Source: Triparma columacea
Lineage: Eukaryota > Sar > Bolidophyceae > Parmales > Triparmaceae
Length of the DNA: 64,000 bases
Direction: 5' to 3'
NCBI GenBank assembly: GCA_030267965.1
Contig: BRYA01000238.1
Coordinates: 1-64,000 of the forward strand
A program made the translations under genes and the position numbers. The stretch's first letter is position 1. Each line of letters starts with the position of its first letter. A model generated the notes under the pieces. It searched no databases. It was not told the DNA's origin and worked only from the letters and a program-made list of their open reading frames with translations. Positions 40,746 to 52,700 of this stretch are shown here, piece after piece.

Positions 40746-43636
40746 TTACATTTGCTTAATAGCCTCCACTCCTGCCCTGACTCCGCTCTCGAAGGCTCCA
40801 TTGAGGGTCGCTGAGCCGACGTGGTCTCCAGCTACGATGACTCCCTCGGGTGCTCCGAATTCCCGCAGCTTGCCGTTGACGTTCGCAGGGGTTTTGCAGC
40901 CGTACTGGGCGGGCTGGGCGTTGGCAATGTCGTAGACCTTTAGAGTCTTCCAATTATTGACAGCTGCATTTGGGAACCAGCACTTAAGGTGCGAGCGGAC
41001 TGCGAGGTCGAGTCTCTCCTCGTCGACCTTTCCGTCGTCCCCCCTAAAGAGGTCCATGGTGGGGCCCAGGACTGTTACGCTGGCGAGGTGCTTCCCTGGC
41101 GGTGCGTATGTCTCAGAGACAACCGAGGGGAAACACATGTTGTTGATGGGCTTCTCCATGGTTCCCTTCTCCTGGCAGCCGTTAAGGATGAGGATTGGGT
41201 CCGTGACCGGGGGGGTTCCGAGTGAGTAGTACACGCACCCCACCGACCGTTGCGGTGTTCCGTCTGTCCCCCCTCCCTCCCCCTTCACGAGCTTGTTTGC
41301 AGCTGGGCCTTCCGTGGCGACAACAATCTGCCCAGCCTTCATGTTGTCTACGGCAGTTTCAATGAGCCAGCTGCCCTCATCTGCCCCTTGCATTGGTTTG
41401 ACTCCTGTGACCTTGTTTGCGGTCAACAACTCCATTCCCTTGCGCCAGTTTCTCAAGTCCTTCTCGAGAAGCCCTGGCACAGCGCCCATCCCCTCCTCGG
41501 GGAGACAAGCGGAACCTTCGGTGAACATCTTAAAGATGAAGTGGAACATGCGTGATGACTGGCTACCCAGTGGGGCTAGGTAAATCCCCCCCAGGAAGGG
41601 CTCGAAGAACTGGCAAATGAACTGGTCGGAGAACCCCCACCTCACTTTGAGGGCGGTCAGGGTGTTTGTCTCAGGCTACGATGATACGGGAAGGGGGGAG
41701 TTAGCTACTGGAGGAGGGAGGCGGGCCGCAAAATGATTGTATGTCGGTCATTTTTGTCCCGCTTGCTCATGCTTAAAGATCGCCTCTCCTCCTTCCTCTT
41801 GCACAACCCTCCTCGCACATTGCCCCTCTCACCTCGTTGAAGAGATCGTCGCTACTGCTCTTGATGACGTGTACGAGCAAAGGGATGACCTTAAGCTTGT
41901 CCATGAAGGAGCCGACAGGGGAGATAACGGCCGCAAAAATATCCTGGGGGCGCCTGAGAGGATCAGCCACGCGACTGATGTAAAAGACGTTTGAGTCCCC
42001 ACCACACTTCACACCTCCCTTCCACCCATCTGAGGTCACCACAAAGGCTCCGGGCTGGAAAGGTCGCAGCTTGAGCCTGTTGTAGTTGAGAAGTTTCTTC
42101 GACTGAGGATAGGAATCGATGAAGACAGCAAAGCCGCAGTCGAGGGTGAAGCCGTCAATTTTGTCAGAGCGGACCCTGCCCCCTAAGGTTTCCTGCGCCT
42201 CAATCACGGCAACGTTGCTATCTGGGGCCTTCCTCTTGATTGTAGAGGCTGCTGCGAGGCCGGCAGGGCCACCCCCAATGATGGCAACGTCGAACTCTGC
42301 CTTGGGCAAAGCGGCGAGGAGGGCTGTGACGAAGCGAAATGAGTAGATTTAGCTAGCTGCTGGTTTGTTGTCTCTTTTTAAGTTCTAATTCATTCTCACC
42401 TTCTTCCTCCGCAACGCGAGCAGCCTCCGCGATTTCTGTCTCCATACGAATGCGAGCTTCCTCAGCAAGGCGTGCTTCCTCAGCAAGGCGTGCTTCCTCG
42501 GCAAGGCGTACTTCTTCGGCGAGGCGTGCTTCCTCGGCAAGGCGTGCTTCCTCGGCAAGTTGTGCTTCTTCGGCTAGGCGTGCTTCCTCAGCAAGGCGTG
42601 CTTCCTCGGCAAGGCGTGCTTCCTCAGCAAGGCGTGCTTCCTCGGCAAGGCGTGCTTCCTCGGCAAGGCGTGCTTCCTCAGCAAGGCGTGCTTCCTCGGC
42701 AAGGCGTGCTTCCTCGGCAAGGCGTGCTTCCTCGGCAAGGCGTGCTTCCTCAGCAAGGCGTGCTTCCTCGGCAAGGCGTGCTTCCTCGGCAAGGCGTACT
42801 TTCTCTGCATATTCTGCACCCGCCTTTTCCTCAGCTTCCACCTTGGCCTTTTCCTCAACTCCGACCCTTGGCTCTTCCTGCTCGGCGGAAACCCTTGCCT
42901 CCTCTTCTGCGTGGTCCTCCACGGCCTTCTGCTCTTCGACAAGCCTTTGCTCGACGAGTCGCTCCTCCTCCCGCCTTCTCTTTTCCGCCGCGTCCTTCTC
43001 CTCCTCAAGCCTCTTCGTTTCCTTTTTCTTAGCCTCAATCTGAGCCTGCTCCTCAACCTGCCTTTTCTGTTCCTTGATCCTCTCCTCAAGAGCGCGCTGC
43101 TCTTCCATCCTTCGCTCAAGCTCCATCTTCCTCTCCTCCTCGATCTTCTGCTTCTTGGCCTCCTCTGCAATCTCCCTCTCCTCTCTCTGTTTCGCCAGAA
43201 TCCTTTCTGCCTCTTGCTTAGCCTTCAGCTGGGCCTCCCTCCTTTCCTCCTCGATCCTAGCAAGTCTCTCCATCTCCGTTTTCTCGGCCTTTTCCCTTTC
43301 TAGCTTCGCTTCCTCCTCCTCAGCCAGCCTCTCCGACTCACGATATTTCCGAGAAACTATTTTCCTCAGCTTCCTAGTAACTTTCTTAAAAATAGACCTA
43401 ACTATATCCCTCTTCCTCTTACGTTCTCCATCAGATTTTGCATTAGAGTCCGACGTTGACATGTGCAGGGTGGAGAAAACTTGGTTGTCTCTGCTCGGTG
43501 GTAAATGGTACTGAATAATGGGGCTCAAATGAGATCCCGACGCTCTCACTTTCGCAAGTTGAGTAGCTACAGGCACATAAAACGCCTGAGCGACCCCCCA
43601 TATCACGAAAATCACGAAAATCGCGAAAATTCGCAT
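40746..43636 (-). CDS. Plastid-targeted coiled-coil / FAD oxidoreductase fusion (carotenoid desaturase/isomerase-like)
   Basis: Three exons: 43636-42400, 42323-41833 and 41675-40746 (2658 nt, 885 residues), phases 1 and 0. The ATG at 43636 starts a signal peptide, MRIFAIFVIFVIWGVAQAFY, whose AQAF end fits heterokont bipartite plastid targeting. Residues ~90-395 are an almost pure Glu/Arg/Ala/Lys coiled coil, including ~19-20 copies of the hexapeptide RLAEEA (275-395). The FAD part starts just after the first junction: FDVAIIGGGPAGLAAASTIK (dinucleotide-binding loop at ~429-434), then VIEAQETLGGRVRSDKIDGF, QFFEPFLGGIYLAPLGSQSS and the closing GVIVAGDHVGSATLNGAFES motif. This matches phytoene desaturase/CRTISO-like amine oxidases. 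Exon 2 has no ATG before the FAD loop, which supports the fusion. Substrate unknown; carotenoid or quinone is a guess. Confidence 0.8.
42450..42812. repeat. 18-bp tandem repeat encoding RLAEEA hexapeptides
   Basis: About twenty tandem copies of an 18-bp unit, GGCAAGGCGTGCTTCCTC with third-position variants (CTCAGC/CTCGGC; one TTGTGC; one GTACTT), read on the minus strand as LAEEAR. Near-identity at silent sites suggests recent expansion by slippage or unequal exchange. A six-residue period differs from the usual heptad of coiled coils. Confidence 0.9.
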
Positions 43637-43971
43637 ATTCCTCCCAATTGTCCACTCCCTCAAATAAATCTCATGTTCAAGGTCAGGTAAGGTAGGCCAA
43701 GGGTAGGGAGGGTGAATAACTTTTTGAAGACTTTAAATCACAAGCTTCAGAACCAACCACAGCCTCTTACCATACGTGCCAAAAAAAAAAGCCGCACCTC
43801 TCCCCCAACATACATACATTTTATTCTCCCCCACAACCTCCACAAAAACTTTTCTCCAAAATTAATCTCTCCCCTAAAAGAGAGAATACCGTTAAAATGT
43901 ATACGCAAATGACGACACCGACATCAACACTCGGTCCCGACGAGCTGAATCAATCGTTCAAAGCTCCTCCC
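43637..43971. other. Intergenic, upstream of the FAD fusion gene
   Basis: 335 bp between the start of the FAD fusion gene and the 3' end of the globin gene, both on the minus strand. It should hold the promoter of the former. Nothing else was recognised. Confidence 0.4.
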
Positions 43972-44512
43972 TCACTCAGTCTTGGTCATGATGGCCTTTA
44001 TGACGCCTGAAAGCCACATCCAGCTCTCCTCCTCCCTCTCGCCAAACTTGCCTTTCAATTCCGCCCTTAGTGAGCCCACGAGTGCTACTCCAAGCGTGTC
44101 GTAATTTAGTATAGTCACTCCATATTCCTTGTGTCTTGCTCCAAGGTCCGTCAAGATTTCCGCGCACTTGCCGAGGTCTCCGAGGTCTTTTACCAGCATG
44201 TCTATCGCCCAGACGACGATCCGAGCGTACTCAAGAAAACCCACGTTCTCGAAGAGCTCCTTGTTGGGTGTTGAAAAGTCGATGGAGAGAGCATTAACGT
44301 CAAAAGTTGAAGAGAACCGGAAGTACGATAGCATTACTGGGTCGAGGACGAAGAGTCGGTGAAATAACATAGTTCTGCAACGTGGGTCGTGTCAGACGTG
44401 CGTCTCTGTGTTTGGGAATGTAATTTCTTCAAGCCAGGACTCACCCAATCGCCTCTGCTGAAGCAACAGCACGAATTTCATGCCACGAGGAAGTCACTAC
44501 ATCAACCTTCAT
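43972..44512 (-). CDS. Single-domain globin
   Basis: Two exons: 44512-44445 and 44374-43972 (471 nt, 156 residues), phase 2; intron 44375-44444 runs GTGAGT to GTTGCAG. Globin features: VVTSSWHEIRA (helix A, Trp), FHRLFVLDPVMLSYF (helices B-C with the Phe of the CD corner), FLEYARIVVWAIDMLVKDL (helix E) and LGARHKEYGV (helix F, proximal His at 104), then helices G-H ending WMWLSGVIKAIM. By comparison with neuroglobin-like proteins the distal position holds Tyr72 instead of His. The distance of 32 residues from Tyr72 to His104 equals the distal-to-proximal spacing of neuroglobin. It probably binds O2 or NO through heme, in the cytosol (no targeting signal). A Tyr at that place suggests altered ligand chemistry. 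Its start is 681 bp from the divergent TSNAXIP1-like gene. Confidence 0.82.
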
Positions 44513-45193
44513 TTCATCGCTCTGTGGGCTGGGGTTAGTTTGGTCACAGTTTGGAGTACAGTTCTCTCAAATTCAAATTTACCAAGGGGGATGTGGCCGA
44601 CTTGCAACAATACATCAAATATTACCCTCTGTGAATCGTCCCATGGCAAGGAAATGATTTAAACAGTGGTAAGCATATACATTAATTGCTCCAACGCCAC
44701 GATACCGTATTTTACCCACCATGGACATATTCAAAACGACAAAGATTCTTTTCTCTCTTTCTTTTTCAGGTTTCTGGAAAGATGTCCACCTACCTTCTTT
44801 TTTGTTCTTTATTTTCCACGGTTCTTTATTTTTAAAATTATCCCATTTGACCCTCCATTCCACCCTAACTAACCCCGGGTAATCCACAAGGTATACATCC
44901 AGAAGGTTTATTCGAGGAGGCTGCTAGAGGGGAGGTTAAGGGTTTTGCAGTCGCGGAGGGACGAGGCAGCTAGAATGGTATTGAAAACAAGGAGGAGAGA
45001 GAGCGGTAGGACACATATTGTGGAAGGGGACGTTTAATCCAGGCCTGTTGAAATCACCATCACCCCTCCCCAACCCTTTCCTCCCCCCTCCCCCGAGAAA
45101 CTTCCACAGCCCCAAAACACCACCCCACCCCCCTACCCCCCCCCCCCTCCTCCCTATCCCACCTCCGCAACACCCCCCCCCTCATCCAACCAG
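44513..45193. promoter_or_regulatory. Divergent intergenic region with C-rich tract
   Basis: This region lies between the globin and TSNAXIP1-like starts. 45050-45190 is almost purely C/T/A with runs of C (CCCCCTACCCCCCCCCCCTC near 45130-45150) just upstream of the plus-strand ATG. It is a possible core promoter or 5' UTR feature. No coding frame was supported. Confidence 0.4.
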
Positions 45194-48035
45194 ATGGTAA
45201 CCCTATCTATCCCAACCGTCAAGTCCTCTTCCCCTGTCAATAACTATGGAACCTCCTCCTCCTTAACAACTCGATCACCCTCTCCAATTTCCCACCCAAA
45301 TCACCGCACCGCCCCCCCTTCCTTGGCATGGGACTCCCAGCGGCTGTCACCCCCGCCCCCTCGCCTCAGTCCTTCTCCCCGCAAGAAGAAGATGCACTTC
45401 TTCAAGCCTGCCTCTCCTTCATTAACTGATCCTTTGCCTCTTCAGTCCACCCCAACTTCGGATCCGATTCATTTGCCCACAAGATCAACATCGATACCTC
45501 GCTCGGTTGTGCGGGACCCTGGGCTTGACATGTGGCCCGGGGGCAGATCAGATTCCTTCAAACCAAAGTTTCTGAGGAAGCTCGATAACTTTGTTGAAAC
45601 CGAGCTTCGTGCTCTTGGGGTCCACGATCAGCCCCCTAACGCCACTCGCGTCCAGGTCTTCAAGAGTGCGTTCTCAAAATTTGCGGACGAGTTCAAGTCC
45701 TATTCCAGCTTCCTTTATGCCGTACAGAACGAGTATGACAGGTGAGAACGAGCATTATGTGGAAAATAATAGTATATCATCGACGACACCGAGGACTTCA
45801 CTTTGTGTTCTTTTCGTGACACACTTCGCTGTTCTGGGCACAAGTTTATTCACTAACACTCTCCCTCTTGCCACACTCACCTTGCTTTTCGCAGCCTCCT
45901 GGACAGCTACAAGGACAAGCTGCACAGCGTGCCGCAGATCGAGGCGGAGAACCTCTCCCTGAGAATAGGGGCCGGGCAGAAGATCGAGGACCTCAAGAAA
46001 GAGTTCGCAAAGGAGAAGAAGGAGCTCCTCGAGAAGCTCAAAACTCAGTGCAAGCTGCAGGTGGAAGCAGTCAACGAAAGGAGAGCCCTCGAGGCCATGG
46101 TGAAGGAGGTGAGGTATCACACATTCTTAGAATTGTCGCTCTGCTCGTCGTACAATTCAGACACTAACGCATCCACCCTCGCCGCTCCTCGTCATAGCTT
46201 GAATTCGCAGGCAAGATTCACAAGGAAAAGCACGACGAAATGAGGGGCTCCACGATAACGCTCACCAACGCCCTCGTGAGGCTAGAGGACGAGAATGCTG
46301 CTCGCGCTCTAGTCGAGAACACGCAGCAGTCGGAAGTTCTGCGACTGAAGTCTGCCCTCGAAAAGGCGAACGCAGAGGCCGACCGCCTCAAGCACCTCGC
46401 CGTGGATATGGAGGAGCAAATTGCTAATCTCGTCCCTCCCCAGCTCATGGAAGAGAAAGAGGCCCACATCAACATTTTGCGCAAGGAAATGTCCCAAATG
46501 AGGGCTTCCCATAGAGAAACCATGAACAAGTATGAGACCCTCAACAATGCTTTCACTCGTGTCGAGGAGAACGGTGTCGAGGAGAACGATGACAACAGCG
46601 GGGACGAGACCAGCAGACAAGCCCATTCCCTCACGTCGAGCGCTATCGTGACTGATCTTGTGGACCAGATTGAGTCCCTGAAAGCGCAGCTCAGCGAAGG
46701 CAAACTCCGCCAAGACGCGGCCAGCGACGACGTGAACATTCAGGGAGAGGTGAGAATTGGCCAAAAGCGCAAATAATAATCCAATTATTCGTACAATATT
46801 CAACACCAACAAACCTCGGTCGTCCCTTCGCTACTCGTTGCAGGGGTTTCAACCGCAGGGCAATTTCTTCGAAGGCAAGGGTTATATAGAGGACGTACCT
46901 GAATTCCTACGGTACTGTGGGCCAATTCGAAACTGGAGGTTGTCCAAACGAGAGTGTGAACGTGCGGTGAATGACGTTTGGATTGCGAAGGAAGAGTGGG
47001 CCGAAGACAACGAGGATGAGCCCATTCATCTCAGGTAAGAGAAAAAATAGTTATTTACCTCACATGTAGGGGAAAGTTAAAAATATATACACAAACGCAA
47101 CCCATTCAACGGCTCGCTTCTCTCGCCGCAATCGCCACAGTGACTTTCTCTACATCTACTTTCGCGAAAAGTACGAAGAGAACCAAGCTCTCATCGCAGA
47201 GTTCGGCTACAACTTGATTGACGCCCTCGAACGTTACATTGACGACTCCGACTGTCTCATATTCCTAAAAATCCTGCAAGGGGAGTTTGCGGAGGAGGTC
47301 CGCGACGACCAGCTCCACCTGCTGGTGGAAATCCCCAGAGTCATGGAGGAGGAGGACTGCGCCCTTCACTCCGGTGTGCCTTCTGGCATGCTGCAGATTG
47401 CATCATTCATGAGGATACTCAAGAAATTGCTTAACACGAAGTCGGACCACTCTTTCAATAAGCTGCAGAAGGCGCTCCAGTTTGAAGCCAAGAAGGGGCG
47501 CATGATTGCCTACAATGAAATTTTCGAGGAGGACGAGGATGGAAACCAGGGCGATTTCTGCGAGTTGCTGAGGGCGCAACACTTGGAAGAGATCATTGCC
47601 TACGGCCGCAAGCTCAAGCAGGCTATCGAAGATAGGGCAGATAAGGTGAGAATCACAACAAGAATAAATGAAAGCGATGGCGGCTAAAGATGTCGTTAGA
47701 GAGCTTCAAAATAATCCTCTTGCTGATCGCTCACTAACACATCCCACTTCTGTCGCTCGCCGCACTCGCTTCGCTTGTTGCAGGTCGGGTCGGACAAACT
47801 CCTCATCTCCGACCTGAGGGATGTGATTGCCCACTTTGATCCTGACAAAGGCCGCGCCGACATCAACCTCTACCTAGCCCGAGGAGTGAAATGCCCCATC
47901 CAGGAGATGGTAGAGAGGGAGAGCAATGGCGAGGAGGTAGACGTCGAGGAGTTTATATTGTCACTGAGGGACGGCTTGCTGAAGAAGAGCGAGGTCAAGG
48001 CCGGTGGTGGCGGGGGCGGCGGCGGCGGCGGCTAG
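45194..48035 (+). CDS. TSNAXIP1-like protein (translin-associated factor X-interacting)
   Basis: Six exons: 45194-45741, 45895-46108, 46198-46749, 46844-47034, 47141-47645 and 47784-48035 (2262 nt, 753 residues), all phases consistent. Residues 1-110 are Ser/Pro-rich. The family domain follows: KPKFLRKLDNFVETELRALG, RVQVFKSAFSKFADEFKSYS, then AVQNEYDRLLDSYKDKL across exons 1-2. A coiled coil (~220-430) leads to FFEGKGYIEDVPEFLRYCGP, then RNWRLSKRE and DFLYIYFREKYEENQALIAE, as in animal TSNAXIP1, which occurs in ciliated and sperm cells. An EF-hand-like stretch, DLRDVIAHFDPDKGRADINL, lies near the C-terminus, which ends in ten glycines. A flagellar role fits the dynein and EML-like genes nearby but is inferred. 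Introns carry GTGAG(A/G) starts and TCG..GCAG ends. Confidence 0.82.
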
Positions 48036-48137
48036 CTCCTAAAATTTGTTCGCGTTGTTAGAAAAAAACCGTATAAATCGTGCTTTTTTCACCTTATTCT
48101 CTTCCCTTTCCCCAGACTCGATGCTAAAATAACTGGG

Positions 48138-49644
48138 ATGGAGGAAGAGGAACAACTCTCTCTTAAGCTTCTCACCAAGCTCGAGCAGCTCGAATTGGAG
48201 AACAATCGGCTCCACCAGCAGGTGCATGATAACGAGCAGAGAGAGTCCATGCTGGAATCCAAGATATCTGCCATGGACGGAATGTTGGAGGATGCCATGG
48301 CCGACATAAATACCTTGGAGGCGAGCCAGCTTTCGCAAACGGGATGGAAGAAGGCAAATGAAATATATGAGAACGTCAATGCCCCATCGACGCCCAACCT
48401 TCTCCCTCAAAGTCAGCTTTATGGGACCTCCACAAGGTCGCCGATACGTATGGTATCTCACCAGGCCACCCCGCCGGTGTCGAAACATACACCATCGTCT
48501 TCTCAGTTTGAACCCTGGGAGAGCGGTGGAATTAAAAATCAAATCACTGACTTCATGACTCGCATGACTGAGTTAGAGAAGGAGAATGATTCCCTCAAAC
48601 ACATCAATCTCCAGTTGCAGAACCTCAACGTAATGCAGCAGTCAAAAACCATTGACCCGCAGGGTATGCAGGAACTTGAGATAGCCGCGCTACACGCGGA
48701 GAGACGAGTCGCAGACCTGGAGACTGACATGGCAGTGTTGATTGCAAACCAGCAGGCTCTCTTGACGACATTTGAACAGAAAAGTAGCTCCCTGACTAGG
48801 GTTACGCAAGAATACAAGGCATATAAAGCCAAGAGGCATATGGAATTACGGAACTTTGAAATGCGTCTCTCTGCTGTCGCTGGAGACTTCAGAAAAGCAG
48901 AGAGTAGGTGAGAATGGGCAAATAGCAATACAGCCAGCAATGACGGCGTTGCGATGGTCGAAAGGTCCTTTTATTTGACACCATCAGCTCTAAACTCTCG
49001 TTGCAGCTTGCAGGTCGCTGAGGAGAGGAGGAAGGAGGATGAGGAGACAATGGCAAACAGCAAGAGGCAAATATCGTTACTGCAGAAGGAGTTAGATCGG
49101 AAGAACGATGCAATCCAACAAATGAGGGCTCATACCTCGAAAATATCAGAAAATTACAAAGCGATGAACGAAAAATTTAAGTCGGAGCAGCGCAGCGGAA
49201 AGCTAGGTGAGAATAGACAAGATTAAAAACGAAGACAGACAGCACCCGTGATGAACTTGCTTTTTTCTGAAAACTTACCTCAACCGCCCGCACGTTATAG
49301 AGCTTGCCTCGATGAGGGCGGAGGGGAAGGAAAAAGACATGCAAATAGCAAGGTTGCTTGCTGAAACGGGGGACAACCTTATGTTGAAGCAGCAGAAGGT
49401 GGAACTCAAACAAAATTGTCACGACCTCCTCTCCGTGGTCGAGACGCAGCAGGAAATGATCCAATCGCTACGAGACGCTACAAAACTATCTCATCCCGAT
49501 TTCAAACCTATACAGAGTTCAGATGGGCTCAATTCCAAGCCTTTGCGACAAAAGGCAACGGAAGAGAAACCGAACAACATCACGACAGCCGCTGGGGCAT
49601 TTGCTGCGAGACGAATCGAGGTACTCAATGACAGCAACAAATAG
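48138..49644 (+). CDS. Coiled-coil protein of unknown function
   Basis: Three exons: 48138-48907, 49007-49206 and 49301-49644 (1314 nt, 437 residues), phases 2 and 1. Residues ~1-70 form a coiled coil rich in Glu/Leu (LTKLEQLELENNRLHQQVHD). Residues ~75-135 are a Ser/Pro linker. Residues ~140-390 are long coiled coils (MTRMTELEKENDSLKHINLQ, RRVADLETDMAVLIANQQAL, EERRKEDEETMANSKRQISL). The C-terminus is disordered. No family was recognised; such proteins are common in centrosome or flagellar structures. It begins 103 bp after the TSNAXIP1-like gene on the same strand. Confidence 0.7.
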
Positions 49645-49765
49645 CTAGCAAATTTTGAACAATGAAAACATACATTATAAATTGGTCAGATGATTCAGAA
49701 TGATCTGGATGGAGAGAGGAGAGAGGGAGAAGAAGGAGAGAATTGTTTTATTTTCCCAACAGACC

Positions 49766-52700
49766 ATGGGGTCTACCGTTCGAAGTACAAGAGAGTCAAA
49801 ACGACGAACAAACCAAGGCTTCCTCTCATCATTGAGTAATTTCCGCACCTGTGTTGCACACATTTCTATCATTGCCCTCGTCTATCTGTTGTCGCTTCCT
49901 CAGGTTTACTCCCTTTCTGTGGCGGATTTCCCGTTAGCAGGCCGTCACGAGATAGCAACATCGGGAATGAATTACGATTTCATAGCGATGGGGGACGTAG
50001 ATGGAGATAGTCATGTAGATTTAGTATTGGCCTCCACAACAACAGCCATGTATGTTCTTCTCAACGAGGGGGGAAACAGCGACGCGCAATTCACCTGGAT
50101 ATCGAATAGCAACTACGGGAACATAAATTATCTATCGCTCGGGGACGTTGTTGGTGAAGATGGCCTGGATTTACTAGTCGCAGATGATGATAGTGTTTAT
50201 GTGCAAGAAAATAGATACTCAACAGGGACGTGCTCAAACAGCGACAATGGCGGTGTGAATGGATGCTTCGGGGTCAGACTTCTCCTGGATTCGGCCTGCA
50301 CTGATGCTGTTTACGTTGGCCTGGCGAAAGTAGACTTTGATGAGTGCGCCGATATTGTCGCGGTTTGTGAGGGTACTAAGACAGTGAAGTACTATTCAGC
50401 GAATTGCGTTAACGATGCAAGCACGGGATCATTTATAGAACACGTCATCGCGAGTGACAAGACAGCCCTGAAGGAAGTTAAGAAGGTTGAGATTGGCGAT
50501 ATGAATGGAGATGGAATCATGGACGCAGTCATTGTCAGCGAGAACAAGAATTCTTACGGGTTATCAATATGGCTCGGGAACACAACGACGGATTATGTTA
50601 GCATGACGTTCGCTAGAACTAACTTTGAGCTCGGGTCAGATAACGAGCGCTTTTCAGACTTGGTTGTCGGTGACTTCAACAGCGATGGCATTATGGATGT
50701 TGTTGCGGCATCTGAAACGAAGGACAAGTTGTACTTTATTGGTGGGATTGACGGGGAAAGCAACTGGCTAAGTCGGGTCACAAACCCTGTTGTGGAACTC
50801 ATCAGTCCCGGAGACAAGCCAGTCAACTTGCATGCGCGAGACATGGACGCAGACGGAGACCTCGATATCGTTTACGCGGCGAAGAACTCGAATCGTATCT
50901 ACATACTTGAGAACGTCGGTGGGGCAAATGTGTTTAGTTCCACCCTTGTCAGTGTGGCAGACAGTACGAGTACAACGAAAGACCCCGAAGGCCTTGCTGT
51001 TGGTGACCTAGATGGGGACGGCTTCCTCGATGTTGCATACGGAACAGATACCTGGGACAAGGCATACGTCGCGTACAACGCCCACACCGGGTCTTGCCCC
51101 AGGGGCAAGTTCTTGGAGCAGCGGGGAGTCGGAGAGGCTGCTGTGTGCGTCGACTGCGTTGAGGGCAAGTATAAGAGTTCAACAGGGGAAACTTGCTTCG
51201 ATTGTCAAGAGGGAACGTATGCCGAATTTAGCGGAGCGACGTCTTGTCAATCCTGCCCCGAGGGCAAGTTTGCCTCAGGGAGTGGTAATAGTTTATGCGT
51301 GGATTGTTTGGCAGGGACCTTTTCTAACGTAGCAGCATCATCTTCCTGTCAACAGTGTGGGGAAGGGAAGCACGCTCCTAGTGACGGATCTTCCAATTGC
51401 CAGGACTGTTCCATTGGCAAGTATTCGCAGTCCCCCGGCGCCGTCAATTGCGAGGATTGCTCTGTTGGGACTTACAATCAAAACGTCGGGATGGATTCTT
51501 GCGATTCATTGTGTGCAGCGGGGAGATATGGTACCCAGATAGGAGCAACCGACATGACGAGCTGTGCTGCGTGCGCTGCAGGCAAATCTAGTACTCCTGG
51601 TGTCGGCCAGTGCACAGACTGCGCTCCAGGGAAGTTCGCTCCGGGTGATGGGAGCTCGTCTTGTTTCAACTGTACCGAGTCCAAAAGTAGCGGAGAGGGA
51701 GCAGTGACATGCACTGATTTCGAGGTTGTCGACGTGATACCAAGATCTGGGACGACCGAGGGAGGGAACCTAATCAGGGTCAAGGTACAGGGTGATATAG
51801 GCAGCGATATCTCGACAGTGATAATAAAACTAGGGAACAATTTATGCCCGATTTTCCCCCAGTTGAGCAATGCCACTCATCTCGCATGCGAGACTCCACC
51901 AGGAGTCGGAGCAGATTTACAAGTTGAGGTGGATTCAGGGGGGTCAGCTGCTTACGTCCTCAAGGGGGGTTGGGATTACGACCTTCCAACAATCGACAGC
52001 GTTTCTGGGTGCCAAAGCTGGACAGAAGTGTATGAGGCGAGCACAGTCGTTGGGAATAACAAAACATATGCCTGTCCTACCACAGGCGATGGAGTGACTT
52101 TGACGGTTGTTGGAAGGAATTTTGGCGATTCAGAAGTTGAAGTTATTGCACAGGTTGGGGGTCAAGCTTGCAGCGAGGTGAACATCTTGGTGCCCCACAG
52201 GATTATAACGTGCACGTTACCTGCAGGAGCTGGGGAGAATGTTGGGGTGAAAGTTACCGTTGGTGAACAATCGGACACAGCGTATATATTGAGCTATGCA
52301 AAGCCCATGGTGAAGACAGTGACAGGTACAGGTAGCGACAAATGCAAGAAATCAGTCAAAAATAATCCAAACGCTGCCGTTGACTGCCCAAGGGTCGGGG
52401 GTGAACTGATTACCATAACCGGAAGGAACTTTGGCCCATCCGAGCCCATCGTCATGGTTGGAGGAGTCGGCTGCAAGAGGCCGGAGGGGGGCGCAGCATA
52501 CGATGGGGCGAATCAGACTGTCGTCAAGTGCATACTTCCCGCGGGGAGCGGGGAGCTGAAGAGTGTCAATGTCATACAGATCAATGGGCTCATTAGCGAG
52601 AGGGTCAACCTCGTGAGCTATGAGAAGTGTCCTGCGGGATACAGGAACGCTCCTAATGAGGAGCTGGGATATTTTGAGTGCGTCATTTGTGAAAAAGGAA

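Noticed and set aside
42353..42399. Direct read-through of exon 1 of the FAD fusion to a stop (ending KKRQQTSS)
   Set aside because: It would make a coiled coil alone. A GTGAGA donor at 42399 and a CTTCGTCACAG acceptor at 42324 give a phase-perfect join to the FAD domain, which otherwise lacks a start.
42450..43043. Two plus-strand frames of Ser/Ala/Arg and Leu/Pro/Arg/Gln repeats
   Set aside because: Antisense and frame-shifted readings of the 18-bp repeat that encodes RLAEEA on the minus strand.
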